Source: Mangrovibacterium lignilyticum
Lineage (GTDB): Bacteria > Bacteroidota > Bacteroidia > Bacteroidales > Prolixibacteraceae
Assembly: GCF_010882175.1 (NCBI RefSeq)
Contig: NZ_WKLH01000003.1
Span: 558,001 to 622,000 of the forward strand
Length of the DNA: 64,000 bases
Direction of reading: 5' to 3'
Part shown: one piece after another, positions 35,179 to 43,542 of the stretch
Layout: each line of letters begins with the position of its first letter
Position numbering within the stretch: the first letter of the stretch is position 1
Notes under the pieces: generated by a model
What the model was told of the DNA's origin: nothing
Database searches by the model: none
Seen by the model: only the letters and a program-made list of their open reading frames with translations
Translations under genes and position numbers: made by a program

Positions 35179-36198
35179 ATGAAAACAAAATTGGAGTATA
35201 TCTGGCTCGATGGATACAAGCCAACCCAAAGCTTAAGAGCAAAAACAAGAATAGCAAATAATTTCAGCGGTAAATTGGAAGACTGTCCTGTTTGGTCTTT
35301 TGATGGTTCTTCTACAGAACAAGCTGAAGGTGGAAGCTCTGACTTGTTATTGAAGCCAGTTGCTATTTACCCGGATCCTGCTCGCAAGAATGCTTATTTA
35401 GTAATGACTGAAGTCTTGTTGCCGGACGGAACTCCACACGTATCAAACGGTCGTGCTACAATCACTGAAGAAGACGAAGATTTCTGGTTTGGTTTCGAGC
35501 AAGAATATTTCCTGATGGATGCAGAAACTAACAAACCCCTTGGTTTCCCTGTAAACGGTTATCCAGCTCCACAAGGACCTTACTATTGTGGTGTAGGTGC
35601 TAAATTCATGTTTGGTCGCGAAATCGTTGAAGAACACTTCGACCTTTGCCTGGAAGCAGGTTTGAATGTTGAAGGTATCAACGCTGAGGTAGCAACCGGA
35701 CAGTGGGAATTCCAAATTTTCGCTAAAGGTGCGCACAATGCAGGTGATGAAATCTGGGTTGCTCGCTATTTGTTGGAAAGAACTTGTGAAAAATATGGTG
35801 TTTGGGTAGACTGGCATCCGAAACCACTTGGCAAATTTGCTGACTGGAACGGTTCTGGTATGCACGCAAACTTCTCAAATGGTTTGTTGAGAACTTGTGG
35901 TGACAAAAAAGTATTTGATGCTGTTTGCGAAGAATTCGGAAAACACATCGAAGAGCATATCGCAGTTTACGGAGCTGATAACGATCAACGTTTGACTGGT
36001 CTTCACGAAACTGCATCAATCACTGATTTTAGCTATGGTGTTTCTGACCGTGGATGTTCATTGCGTATCCCTGTTGGAACTGTAGAAGATGGCTGGAAAG
36101 GTCGTATTGAAGACCGTCGTCCTGCTTCAAATGGTGACCCATACAAAATTGCTGCTGTTATCATCAAAACAACGCATAAAGCAATTGCAAAAATGTAA
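35179..36198 (+). CDS. Glutamine synthetase, type II (eukaryote-like, beta-grasp)
   Basis: 339 residues, short as expected for GSII (about 340-370) against 450-470 for GSI. Makes glutamine from glutamate, ammonia and ATP. Signatures: EYIWLDGYKPTQSLRAKTR, WSFDGSSTEQAEGGSSDLLL, FGFEQEYFLMD (metal ligands), EGINAEVATGQWEFQI, WNGSGMHANFS and GVSDRGCSLRIPVGT. GSII is decameric and is not adenylylated. It has a long leader and a strong terminator, so it is monocistronic. Two more GS-fold genes lie within 8 kb. Confidence 0.95.
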   Translation: MKTKLEYIWLDGYKPTQSLRAKTRIANNFSGKLEDCPVWSFDGSSTEQAEGGSSDLLLKPVAIYPDPARKNAYLVMTEVLLPDGTPHVSNGRATITEEDEDFWFGFEQEYFLMDAETNKPLGFPVNGYPAPQGPYYCGVGAKFMFGREIVEEHFDLCLEAGLNVEGINAEVATGQWEFQIFAKGAHNAGDEIWVARYLLERTCEKYGVWVDWHPKPLGKFADWNGSGMHANFSNGLLRTCGDKKVFDAVCEEFGKHIEEHIAVYGADNDQRLTGLHETASITDFSYGVSDRGCSLRIPVGTVEDGWKGRIEDRRPASNGDPYKIAAVIIKTTHKAIAKM

Positions 36199-36221
36199 TC
36201 AAGATAATCGATTATATATGG

Positions 36222-36251
36222 AAAGCTACTCTGAAAAGAGTAGCTTTTTTT
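36222..36251 (+). terminator. GSII terminator
   Basis: AAAGCTACTCT (36222-36232) and AGAGTAGCTTT (36237-36247) form an 11-bp stem with a GAAA tetraloop, running into a T-tract. Confidence 0.9.
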
Positions 36252-36311
36252 ATGCTTATTCACTTCGTTTTGTAACGTTTTGATGTTTATTTTTACCGAA
36301 ATTTTTGCGCC

Positions 36312-37433
36312 ATGACAAACATAAAATTCCCGGTTAAAAAAGAGCTCTTTCTCGAAACAACACACTCGCCGGCTTTGGTCGATATTGTTGGACCAGAATT
36401 GGTGAACGAAGTTGTTGATTTTTGCTTCATCGCGAATCCCTATTATCCAACTCCTGCGATGATGGACGAATTGTTGGCTAAGATTCCGGAGATTATTAAA
36501 GCATATCCATCGAGTAATCCGCGTTTAGCCCGGGAACAACTTGCAGCAGTATTAAAAATTGATCCGCAACACCTCATTTTAGGTAATGGAGCAACCGAAC
36601 TGATCACATTGATTGAGCAGGAATTGATTGACGATATTGCCATTCCAATTCCGACATTCAGCGAATACCTTGAAAAACTTCGGGATGCCGACTCGGCTCG
36701 TTTGTACCAGTTGCCAGCTGATAGAGACTACCAGCTTAATCTGAGTGATTTTGCCGATTGGATTGACGAACAGTCCATTTCTTCGGCTTTAATTATAAAT
36801 CCGGGGAATCCTACCGGGCAGTTTATTCATTTGGTTGAATTGAAAGCTTTCCTGAAGCGGATGGGCCACTTGAAAGTTATTCTGCTGGATGAGTCTTTCA
36901 TTGACTTTAGCGGTATTGATCAACCTTCGTTAATGCCATTTTTGGATGAATATCCAAATGTAATTGTTGTGCGCAGTATGAGTAAACATTGTGGTGTTCC
37001 CGGTCTTCGACTGGGGTATTGCTGTACGTCGAACAACGAGTTCAATTCCGTTTTAAAAGCGTTGTTGCCTGTGTGGAATATTAACACAATCGCCGAGTAT
37101 TTTCTGTTGATGTTGCCTAAAACCGACCGGGAATATCAGCAGTCAGTAACCCAGGTTGTGAAGGATGTAAGATTGCTTTACTCCAAATTGAAAAAACTTA
37201 ACGGCTATAAGATTTATCCTACCGGAAGTAATTTCATTCTGGTCAGAATTAATTTCGGCATTTCTGCGCTAGAGCTTCAAATGCGCTTGTTGGAAGAATA
37301 TGGACTTTATGTACGTGATTGCTCCAACAAAGAAGGGCTTGATAAGTATCACATTCGTGTGGCATCGCAAAGGGAAGCCAATGACGATCGGTTAGTTCAG
37401 GCATTGCAGGAAATCAGTCAGGATTTCCTGTAA
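36312..37433 (+). CDS. Class I/II PLP enzyme, HisC/CobD-like aminotransferase or decarboxylase
   Basis: 373 residues, fold type I. Signatures: LILGNGATELI (phosphate cup), NPGNPTGQF, ILLDESFIDFSG, the Schiff-base lysine in VRSMSKHCGVPGLRLGY, and a C-terminal HIRVASQREANDDRLVQAL. It is closest in appearance to histidinol-phosphate aminotransferase and to threonine-phosphate decarboxylase CobD. There is no his or cob operon here. Some HisC-like enzymes in Campylobacter capsule loci decarboxylate phosphoserine to ethanolamine phosphate, so a decarboxylase role is plausible. It converges on the HAD-kinase-ligase operon with a 13-bp gap. Substrate unknown. Confidence 0.85.
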   Translation: MTNIKFPVKKELFLETTHSPALVDIVGPELVNEVVDFCFIANPYYPTPAMMDELLAKIPEIIKAYPSSNPRLAREQLAAVLKIDPQHLILGNGATELITLIEQELIDDIAIPIPTFSEYLEKLRDADSARLYQLPADRDYQLNLSDFADWIDEQSISSALIINPGNPTGQFIHLVELKAFLKRMGHLKVILLDESFIDFSGIDQPSLMPFLDEYPNVIVVRSMSKHCGVPGLRLGYCCTSNNEFNSVLKALLPVWNINTIAEYFLLMLPKTDREYQQSVTQVVKDVRLLYSKLKKLNGYKIYPTGSNFILVRINFGISALELQMRLLEEYGLYVRDCSNKEGLDKYHIRVASQREANDDRLVQALQEISQDFL

Positions 37434-37445
37434 TGTCGATTACAG
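37428..37445. terminator. Hairpin in the convergent gap
   Basis: CTGTAAT (37428-37434) and ATTACAG (37439-37445) form a perfect 7-bp stem with a GTCG loop. It includes the stop codon of the PLP enzyme and ends 2 bp before the HAD stop. No T-run; a weak bidirectional terminator at best. Confidence 0.4.
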
Positions 37446-37446
37446 A

Positions 37447-38295
37447 TTAGGGAATAATAGCCGAATCGCAGATGTAGTTTGGAATAATTCCGGAACTTGA
37501 AATGCGCACTTTAGCCATCTCGGGTAAAGTATTCCCGGATAGTACAAGGGCGGTATCCATTCCAAATTTGTTTCCGCCAATGATATCTGTATAAAGGGTA
37601 TCGCCGACCATCAGTATGTCATTTCTTTTCATGGGTTTGACTTCACAAGCTCTTTCGTAGGCAAACATAAACATTTGGGCATCCGGTTTGCCGAACCGGA
37701 TAAATTTTTTCCCTAATACCTCTTCAACCAAATCTGAAATACCACCAATCGCCACGGCAACATCGTTATGGCTAACTGGGTAATGAATATCCGTATTGGC
37801 GACAACTACCGGCATGTTTTTTTTTCGAAGTAGGTTGATCACTTTGTTGATGTCCTGATTCCAATCGAAGCCTTCATCGTCCAGGAATACGAGACATTTG
37901 ACATGGTCGATATCATTCAGGTCGATGTCGCGAATCGGGAGCGTATCTAACCCTGCTGTCTCAATGTAGTGTGCCGAGTCTCCCGTTCCCAAGTATGCTA
38001 CCGTTCCGTTTTTAATTTTAAGGGACAGCCAGTCGTGGGCCAACATCCCGGAAGAAATGATTTTATCCGGAGTAATGCTTTTTATGCCTCTTCGGATATA
38101 ACCATCGGCCAATCCCTCCGGTCCTCTCGAGCTATCGTTGGTAACCACAAAATAGTTGATGCCATGTTCGTCCAAAAAATCAAAAGTCCGTTCAATGCCC
38201 GGTATAATTCCCTTGTGGTTTTTTAAAACACCAAAGGCATCGAAGAAAATTGTTTTGTATTTGAGAGCAACAGTTTTGAAATCTTTCGTTTTCAT
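37447..38295 (-). CDS. HAD class IIA protein with altered DxD motif
   Basis: 282 residues of the NagD-like class IIA HAD superfamily. Motif I reads FFDAFGVL: nucleophile Asp19 is present, but the second Asp (+2), the general acid/base of phosphatases, is Phe21. Motif II is FVVTNDSSRGPEG. The class IIA cap lies between, and motif IV ILMVGDTLYTDIIGGNKFGMD is intact. A missing +2 Asp is seen in some class IIA members and in haloacid dehalogenases, so the reaction may not be simple phosphate hydrolysis. It starts 2 bp after the kinase stop, indicating translational coupling. Last gene of a three-gene operon. Confidence 0.85.
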   Translation of the reverse strand: MKTKDFKTVALKYKTIFFDAFGVLKNHKGIIPGIERTFDFLDEHGINYFVVTNDSSRGPEGLADGYIRRGIKSITPDKIISSGMLAHDWLSLKIKNGTVAYLGTGDSAHYIETAGLDTLPIRDIDLNDIDHVKCLVFLDDEGFDWNQDINKVINLLRKKNMPVVVANTDIHYPVSHNDVAVAIGGISDLVEEVLGKKFIRFGKPDAQMFMFAYERACEVKPMKRNDILMVGDTLYTDIIGGNKFGMDTALVLSGNTLPEMAKVRISSSGIIPNYICDSAIIP

Positions 38296-38297
38296 AA

Positions 38298-39341
38298 TCA
38301 GAGTTTTAATGCACGTAATAGCTTTTCGGCCTGGAAGTTGGTGTCAATTGTGCGGAAGTAGACGTCGTAAGCTTCCTTTTGTAATTTCCGGGCATAAGTT
38401 GGCTGAAAGAAATAGGGCCCGTCTTTAATGACGTAATTCAAAATAAAGAAGCGGTAACATTCCTGAATCAATCTGATTTCGGGTTCTGTTAGCGGATATA
38501 TTTTATGGTATTCTTTTAGAAATAGAATGAAACGTTCTTCCATCAACGGATCGATGACGTAGCTGAAAACGGTCCGGTCTCCGACATCAGAACAGACCCT
38601 GCTAAAGAAGTAAAAATCCATCACCCGGCTCGACATCCGGAACCAGTCGTAATCCCATCTGGAATAGAATTTTCCATCGGCTGTCACTGAAAAATTTCCA
38701 ATGTTCCAATCAACAAAAACCGGAATAATATCAATTTCGGTCATGTAGTTATAGTGATCGGCATTATTAAGGAAAGTATCACACTGGCGTAAAATCAGGT
38801 CCTTTTGTTCTTGCGTCGCACAAAATTTCTGTTCCCGGATAGTCTTCATTAATTGGTGAATGTCGGTCACCACACTTTTAGATGCGATGGGCAACTGGCT
38901 GCTAATATTGTAGCAGGCTTTATGAAAACGAGCCAGTTCGCGTCCCGATTTTTTGACGTGCTTCTCTTCAAGTCGCCGTGGTAGTTTATTCTTGACTTTA
39001 ATGGGATTGTAAAAAACGACCCAGGCCCAATGATCCTGCGAGTAGTAGCGGTAAATGTAAAGATCGTTTCGTTTGACCAATGATTGCGCCAGGAAGGTTT
39101 CGTAGGGGATTTCCAGGTTGTTGGCCAGGTTGTTTATAATGATATGATCTTCTTTGAAATGTTCAAATTTCCCGTAGTCCGATAGTTTGGCGAAAACCGG
39201 TTGTCGGTTGTAAAATGAAATTTTATAAACTGAGTTCGTCGAAACATGAGCACTTACATCAAAAATACCTTTGATTTCATGTCTGTCGTCAAACTCCTTC
39301 CAGGCTTGCCTGATGATATGATAATTATCTAATTTTTCCAT
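38298..39341 (-). CDS. APH/choline-kinase-like phosphotransferase
   Basis: About 347 residues from the ATG at 39341. The frame runs back to 39449 and overlaps the upstream gene by 59 bp, but those residues do not look conserved. Protein-kinase-like fold of the aminoglycoside/choline kinase type: VYKISFYNRQPVFAKLSDYG supplies the ATP-binding lysine region, FVDWNIGNFSV is the catalytic loop (Asp and Asn in the usual HxDxxxxN spacing, with His replaced by Phe), and RWDYDWFRMSSRVMDFYFF is the Mg-binding DxD region. It would phosphorylate a hydroxyl on a small molecule. It lies between the GS-like ligase and the HAD protein. Substrate unknown. Confidence 0.82.
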   Translation of the reverse strand: MEKLDNYHIIRQAWKEFDDRHEIKGIFDVSAHVSTNSVYKISFYNRQPVFAKLSDYGKFEHFKEDHIIINNLANNLEIPYETFLAQSLVKRNDLYIYRYYSQDHWAWVVFYNPIKVKNKLPRRLEEKHVKKSGRELARFHKACYNISSQLPIASKSVVTDIHQLMKTIREQKFCATQEQKDLILRQCDTFLNNADHYNYMTEIDIIPVFVDWNIGNFSVTADGKFYSRWDYDWFRMSSRVMDFYFFSRVCSDVGDRTVFSYVIDPLMEERFILFLKEYHKIYPLTEPEIRLIQECYRFFILNYVIKDGPYFFQPTYARKLQKEAYDVYFRTIDTNFQAEKLLRALKL

Positions 39342-39390
39342 TTTGGTTGTAATAATCTTGCCTTTCGTGAAAAGCTTTTTCCATTTTTTT

Positions 39391-40743
39391 TTAAATGATC
39401 TCGAAATAGCGCTTGAGCTCCCAATCGGTAACCGCTTTCGCAAATTCACGGCATTCCCATTCTCTGGTTTTAGTGAAATGATTGGTGAAAGCTTCTCCTA
39501 AAATTTCGTTCGCTAACGTCGATTGTGCCATTTGTTTCGTGGCTTCCATGAGGTTCGAAGGGAGCTTGACTGCATCTTGTTTGGCGTATGCATTACCAAC
39601 AATGGCCGGGCTTTCCAGCTTCAACCCTTTTTTTATACCGTATAAACCTGAAGCCAGCGAAGCAGCCATGGCCAGATACGGATTCATGTCCGATCCGGGC
39701 ACACGCATCTCAAGGCGTGTTGATTTTTCGTCTCCATTCAGTACCCGAACGGCAGTTGTCCGGTTGTCGTAACCCCAGGTCACTGTCGTGGGTGCCCATG
39801 CTCCGTCGCGGAGTCGCTTAAAACTGTTAATTGTCGGCGCGTACATTGGCAATACTTCAGGCAAACAATATAGCTGTCCGGCCAGATAGCTTTCCATAAG
39901 GGGACTCATCGGTTTCGTGGGATTTCCTGAATAAAAAAGGTTTTTACTTTGGTCAGCATTCCATATGCTTTGATGAATGTGGCCGCTGCAACCGGGAAGG
40001 TCTTCGTTCCATTTGGCCATAAATGTGGACACAATGCCGTGACGGTAAGCAATTTCTTTGACCGCCGTTTTAAATAAAGTCGCTTTGTCGGCGGCTTTCA
40101 AAATTTCATCGTACCGAATGGCCGATTCGTAAACTCCCGGCCCGGTTTCGGTGTGTAATGATTCCAACGGAATATCGAACTGAAACAGTAAATCAAACAG
40201 TTCGTTGAAAAATTCTTTGTAAAGTGAAGGCCGAAGTTGCGAGTAGCCAAACATCCCCGGCGTTAAAGACTGCAATTTCTGAAAAGAAGAAGCGGCCAGT
40301 TCGTTTGGGGTTCCCAGAAAATTGAACCATTCAAATTCCTGAGCAAAAATTGCTTTATATCCCAGGTCTGTTGCCTGTCGCCGAATTTGCTTCAATAAGG
40401 TTCTTGGACAGGCCGAATTATTTTCGTCGTTTTCAAAATCTCCCAGAAAATATGGAATGTTATTATCCCAAGGGACATTCCGAAAGGTATTGAGGTCGAT
40501 ATTTGCTTTTTTATCGGGGTAGCCGGTATGCCAGCCGGTAATCTCTACATTGTCGTAGCATCTGTCGCTTGAATCCCATCCAAAAACGACATCGCAAAAG
40601 CCGGCCTGCTTCTCCGTGATTTCGATAAATTTGTCCAGAAGCAAGGTTTTCGATCGCAAGATTCCGTCAATGTCACAGATCGCAAATTTGATCTTTTTGT
40701 GTCCCGCCTCTTCCAATTTTTTCACTATCTCGAGTATTCCCAT
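39391..40743 (-). CDS. Glutamine-synthetase-fold ligase (GSI/PuuA-like)
   Basis: 450 residues. N-terminal beta-grasp with KFAICDIDGILRSKTLLLD, like the DxxGxxRGK start of gamma-glutamyl-polyamine or -ethanolamide synthetases rather than GlnA. The catalytic core is complete: AQEFEWFNF (metal ExE), TETGPGVYESAIRYDE, GCSGHIHQSIW, NRTTAVRVL, and RLEMRVPGSDMNPYLAMAAS. It should therefore activate glutamate (or a related acid) with ATP and couple it to an amine. It is the first gene of an operon with the kinase (49-bp gap) and the HAD protein. This arrangement suggests a dedicated pathway, not ammonia assimilation. Confidence 0.85.
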   Translation of the reverse strand: MGILEIVKKLEEAGHKKIKFAICDIDGILRSKTLLLDKFIEITEKQAGFCDVVFGWDSSDRCYDNVEITGWHTGYPDKKANIDLNTFRNVPWDNNIPYFLGDFENDENNSACPRTLLKQIRRQATDLGYKAIFAQEFEWFNFLGTPNELAASSFQKLQSLTPGMFGYSQLRPSLYKEFFNELFDLLFQFDIPLESLHTETGPGVYESAIRYDEILKAADKATLFKTAVKEIAYRHGIVSTFMAKWNEDLPGCSGHIHQSIWNADQSKNLFYSGNPTKPMSPLMESYLAGQLYCLPEVLPMYAPTINSFKRLRDGAWAPTTVTWGYDNRTTAVRVLNGDEKSTRLEMRVPGSDMNPYLAMAASLASGLYGIKKGLKLESPAIVGNAYAKQDAVKLPSNLMEATKQMAQSTLANEILGEAFTNHFTKTREWECREFAKAVTDWELKRYFEII

Positions 40744-41186
40744 TTGCAGCTGTTATTTCATCTTCATAATACGAAGATATTAAATTAAGCATAACGGTTA
40801 ATTATTAAAAAAATGTTAGAGGAAATATTGCCGATAGCACGGTTTTATTCGCATTTCCTGGTATTTGTGTTAGTCTGTTGCGATTTTCTGAGGCTGGTTT
40901 GCTGAATACTTAGCTTGTGTTTTATGGAAATATGGAAGCTTTTCTTCGACAGGGGTCGTTTTAATGGGGGATGGATGACAAAAAGATAGATCTTTGGACT
41001 GAAATGTCTATTGAAGTACAATGGATCACTAAAAAAACATTATTTTTGCGAAGCGAAATTTTTGCGGGATTATTTCGCATTTGTTTGACATTGACGGTAG
41101 TTTCTTGTTTCATTTTTGATAACTGAGATACAAGTTTCTGCCGGATATTGTTTGATATTGTAAAACCTTAACTATTCAGAACTAAT
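40744..41186. other. Divergent control region between GS-like ligase operon and GSIII
   Basis: 443 bp with no credible ORF. Minus-strand TATCTTCG near 40780-40773 is a one-mismatch -7 box and overlaps an inverted repeat (ATCTTC 40760-40765, GAAGAT 40773-40778) that could be an operator. Plus-strand TATTTTTG (41041-41048) is a -7-like box about 140 bp before GSIII; its best upstream TTG is 27 bp away. Confidence 0.45.
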
Positions 41187-43376
41187 ATGGCTGTATTTAG
41201 ATTCAAAGCTCTGGACGAAGTTCTAGCGCGCCAACCGCTGCAGATTACTCGTGAGCACAACCTTACCTCGGATTATTTTGGCTACAAGGTCTTCGACCGG
41301 CCTAAAATGAAAAAGTATTTATCGAAAGAAGCTTATAAAGCAGTTTGCGATGCAGTAGATAATAGTGCTCCGATTGATCGGAAAATGGCCGATCAGGTGG
41401 CTCAGGGAATGAAAGCCTGGGCAACCGAAAACGGAGCAACACATTATACACATTGGTTTCATCCATTAACCGACGGAACAGCAGAAAAGCACGATGCTTT
41501 CATTGTGAATGTTGAAGATGGCGGAGTTGTCGAATCTTTCTCCGGAAAATTATTGGCTCAACAGGAACCGGATGCATCTTCGTTTCCAAGTGGTGGAATC
41601 CGTCAGACGTTCGAAGCACGCGGTTACACAGCATGGGATGCTTCGTCTCCTGCTTTTATTGTTGACGGAACATTGTGTATTCCTACCGTTTTTATTTCAT
41701 ACACCGGCGAAGCGCTGGACTATAAAACTCCTTTCCTTCGGGCATTGAATGCTGTTGACAAAGCGGCAACCGAAGTTTGTTTGTACTTTGATAAGACAGT
41801 TACTAAAGTTCAGGCGAATTTAGGATGGGAGCAGGAATATTTTTTAATTGACGAGGCACTTTATATGGCCCGGCCAGACTTGGTTTTGACCGGTCGGACA
41901 CTCATGGGACATGCTTCTTCGAAAGACCAGCAACTGGATGACCATTATTTCAGTTCTATTCCAACCCGGGTTTACCGGTTTATGGAAGACCTGGAAAATG
42001 AAGCTTACAAATTGGGCATTCCGGTGAAGACCCGTCACAACGAGGTTGCACCAAACCAGTTCGAAGTAGCTCCTATTTTTGAGGAAGCTAATCTGGCGAA
42101 TGATCACAACCAACTATTAATGGACATCATGAAGAAAATTGCCCGTCGGCATAAATTCATGGTTCTTTTCCACGAAAAGCCGTTTGCCGGGGTGAATGGT
42201 TCCGGAAAACACAATAACTGGTCGTTGATAACAGACAACGGTGTCAATCTTTATTCACCGGGAAAAAATCCGAAATCGAATCTGCAGTTCCTCACCTTTG
42301 TGGTGAATACACTAAAAGCTGTTTACGATAACCAGGATTTGCTGCGAGCCAGTATTCTAACAGCCGGGAATGCCCATCGTTTGGGCGCCAATGAAGCGCC
42401 GCCTTCAATTTTGTCGGTATTTTTGGGATCTGAGGTTAGTAAAATGCTCGATTTGATGGAGACCGCAGTAGTGGAGCGTAAAATGACACCGGACGAAAAA
42501 ACAGCTTTGAAGTTGAATATCGGACGAATTCCGGAAATCATTTTAGATACAACGGACAGGAATCGGACCTCACCTTTTGCCTTTACCGGTAACCGGTTCG
42601 AATACCGTGCTGTTGGCTCATCGGCTAACTGCGCTGCTTCAATGATTGCTTTGAACACTGCCATGGCAGCTCAGCTAACTAAATTTAAAAATGAGGTTGA
42701 CGGTCTGATTGAAAAAGGGGTGAAAAAGGATGAAGCTATTTTCCAGGTCATGAAACGGCTGATCATTGAAACCAAACCAATTCGTTTTGATGGCAATGGG
42801 TACAGCGAAGAGTGGGTTGAGGAAGCGGCCAGACGAGGACTGACCAACGTTAGCAGCGTACCTGAAGCGATCTCAGCATTTACCCGAAAAGAGTTTGTTG
42901 ATTTGTTCTCGTCGGTGAAAGTGTTGAATCAAAGTGAACTGGAAGGACGAGCTGAAGTGGAGTACGAAAAATACACCATGAAAGTACAAATCGAAGCGCG
43001 TGTACTGGGTGATTTGGCCATTAATCACATTGTTCCTACTGCAGTACAATACCAAACCACTCTGCTTACGAATGTGAAATATTTGAAAGATGTGTTCCCT
43101 GCAGATGAATTCGAAAAACTGGCAGAAGGACGTCTTGGTTTGATTCGCGAAGTAGGTACGCATATTTCGACCATCAAGGTGAAGGTGAAGGAAATGGTTG
43201 AAGCTCGCAAGGTGGCAAATGTAATTGAAAATGCTGCCGAGAAAGCGAAAGCGTACGAAACGACAGTTTTTCCCTATCTCGATGAGATCCGTTATCACAT
43301 TGATAAGTTGGAGCTGACCGTTGATAATGAACTTTGGCCTTTGCCGAAATACCGCGAATTATTATTTGTGAAATAA
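41187..43376 (+). CDS. glnN: Glutamine synthetase, type III
   Basis: 729 residues, the expected large GSIII form found in Bacteroidota and cyanobacteria. It begins with RFKALDEVLARQ and contains the GSIII-specific segments THYTHWFHPLTDGTAEKHDAF, FPSGGIRQTFEARGYTAWD, GWEQEYFLIDEALYMARPDL, VKTRHNEVAPNQFEVAPIFE, NGSGKHNNWSL and NRTSPFAFTGNRFEYRAVGS. Assimilates ammonia into glutamine as a dodecamer. It is the third GS-fold gene of this stretch and probably the main biosynthetic enzyme under nitrogen limitation (inference). Confidence 0.97.
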   Translation: MAVFRFKALDEVLARQPLQITREHNLTSDYFGYKVFDRPKMKKYLSKEAYKAVCDAVDNSAPIDRKMADQVAQGMKAWATENGATHYTHWFHPLTDGTAEKHDAFIVNVEDGGVVESFSGKLLAQQEPDASSFPSGGIRQTFEARGYTAWDASSPAFIVDGTLCIPTVFISYTGEALDYKTPFLRALNAVDKAATEVCLYFDKTVTKVQANLGWEQEYFLIDEALYMARPDLVLTGRTLMGHASSKDQQLDDHYFSSIPTRVYRFMEDLENEAYKLGIPVKTRHNEVAPNQFEVAPIFEEANLANDHNQLLMDIMKKIARRHKFMVLFHEKPFAGVNGSGKHNNWSLITDNGVNLYSPGKNPKSNLQFLTFVVNTLKAVYDNQDLLRASILTAGNAHRLGANEAPPSILSVFLGSEVSKMLDLMETAVVERKMTPDEKTALKLNIGRIPEIILDTTDRNRTSPFAFTGNRFEYRAVGSSANCAASMIALNTAMAAQLTKFKNEVDGLIEKGVKKDEAIFQVMKRLIIETKPIRFDGNGYSEEWVEEAARRGLTNVSSVPEAISAFTRKEFVDLFSSVKVLNQSELEGRAEVEYEKYTMKVQIEARVLGDLAINHIVPTAVQYQTTLLTNVKYLKDVFPADEFEKLAEGRLGLIREVGTHISTIKVKVKEMVEARKVANVIENAAEKAKAYETTVFPYLDEIRYHIDKLELTVDNELWPLPKYRELLFVK

Positions 43377-43401
43377 TCAGAATTCAATATAGACGAAAAA
43401 G

Positions 43402-43427
43402 ACCCCGCAATTTTGCGGGGTTTTTTG
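43402..43427 (+). terminator. glnN terminator
   Basis: ACCCCGCAA (43402-43410) and TTGCGGGGT (43413-43421), tight loop, then TTTTTG. Confidence 0.9.
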
Positions 43428-43542
43428 TTTTATCTGAAGTAATGCTGTCGGATCGAATTTTAATTTCCGAATTTTGTAATGATTCTGTTAAAGCTTACAC
43501 CAACAGGTTAAAGTTGTTTTTACCCCTAAAATTCTCTTGTAT

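Noticed and set aside
38298-39449. Longer kinase start at 39449 with 36 extra residues
   Set aside because: It would overlap the ligase gene by 59 bp and the extra segment is basic and looks like the antisense of the ligase tail; the ATG at 39341 is simpler.
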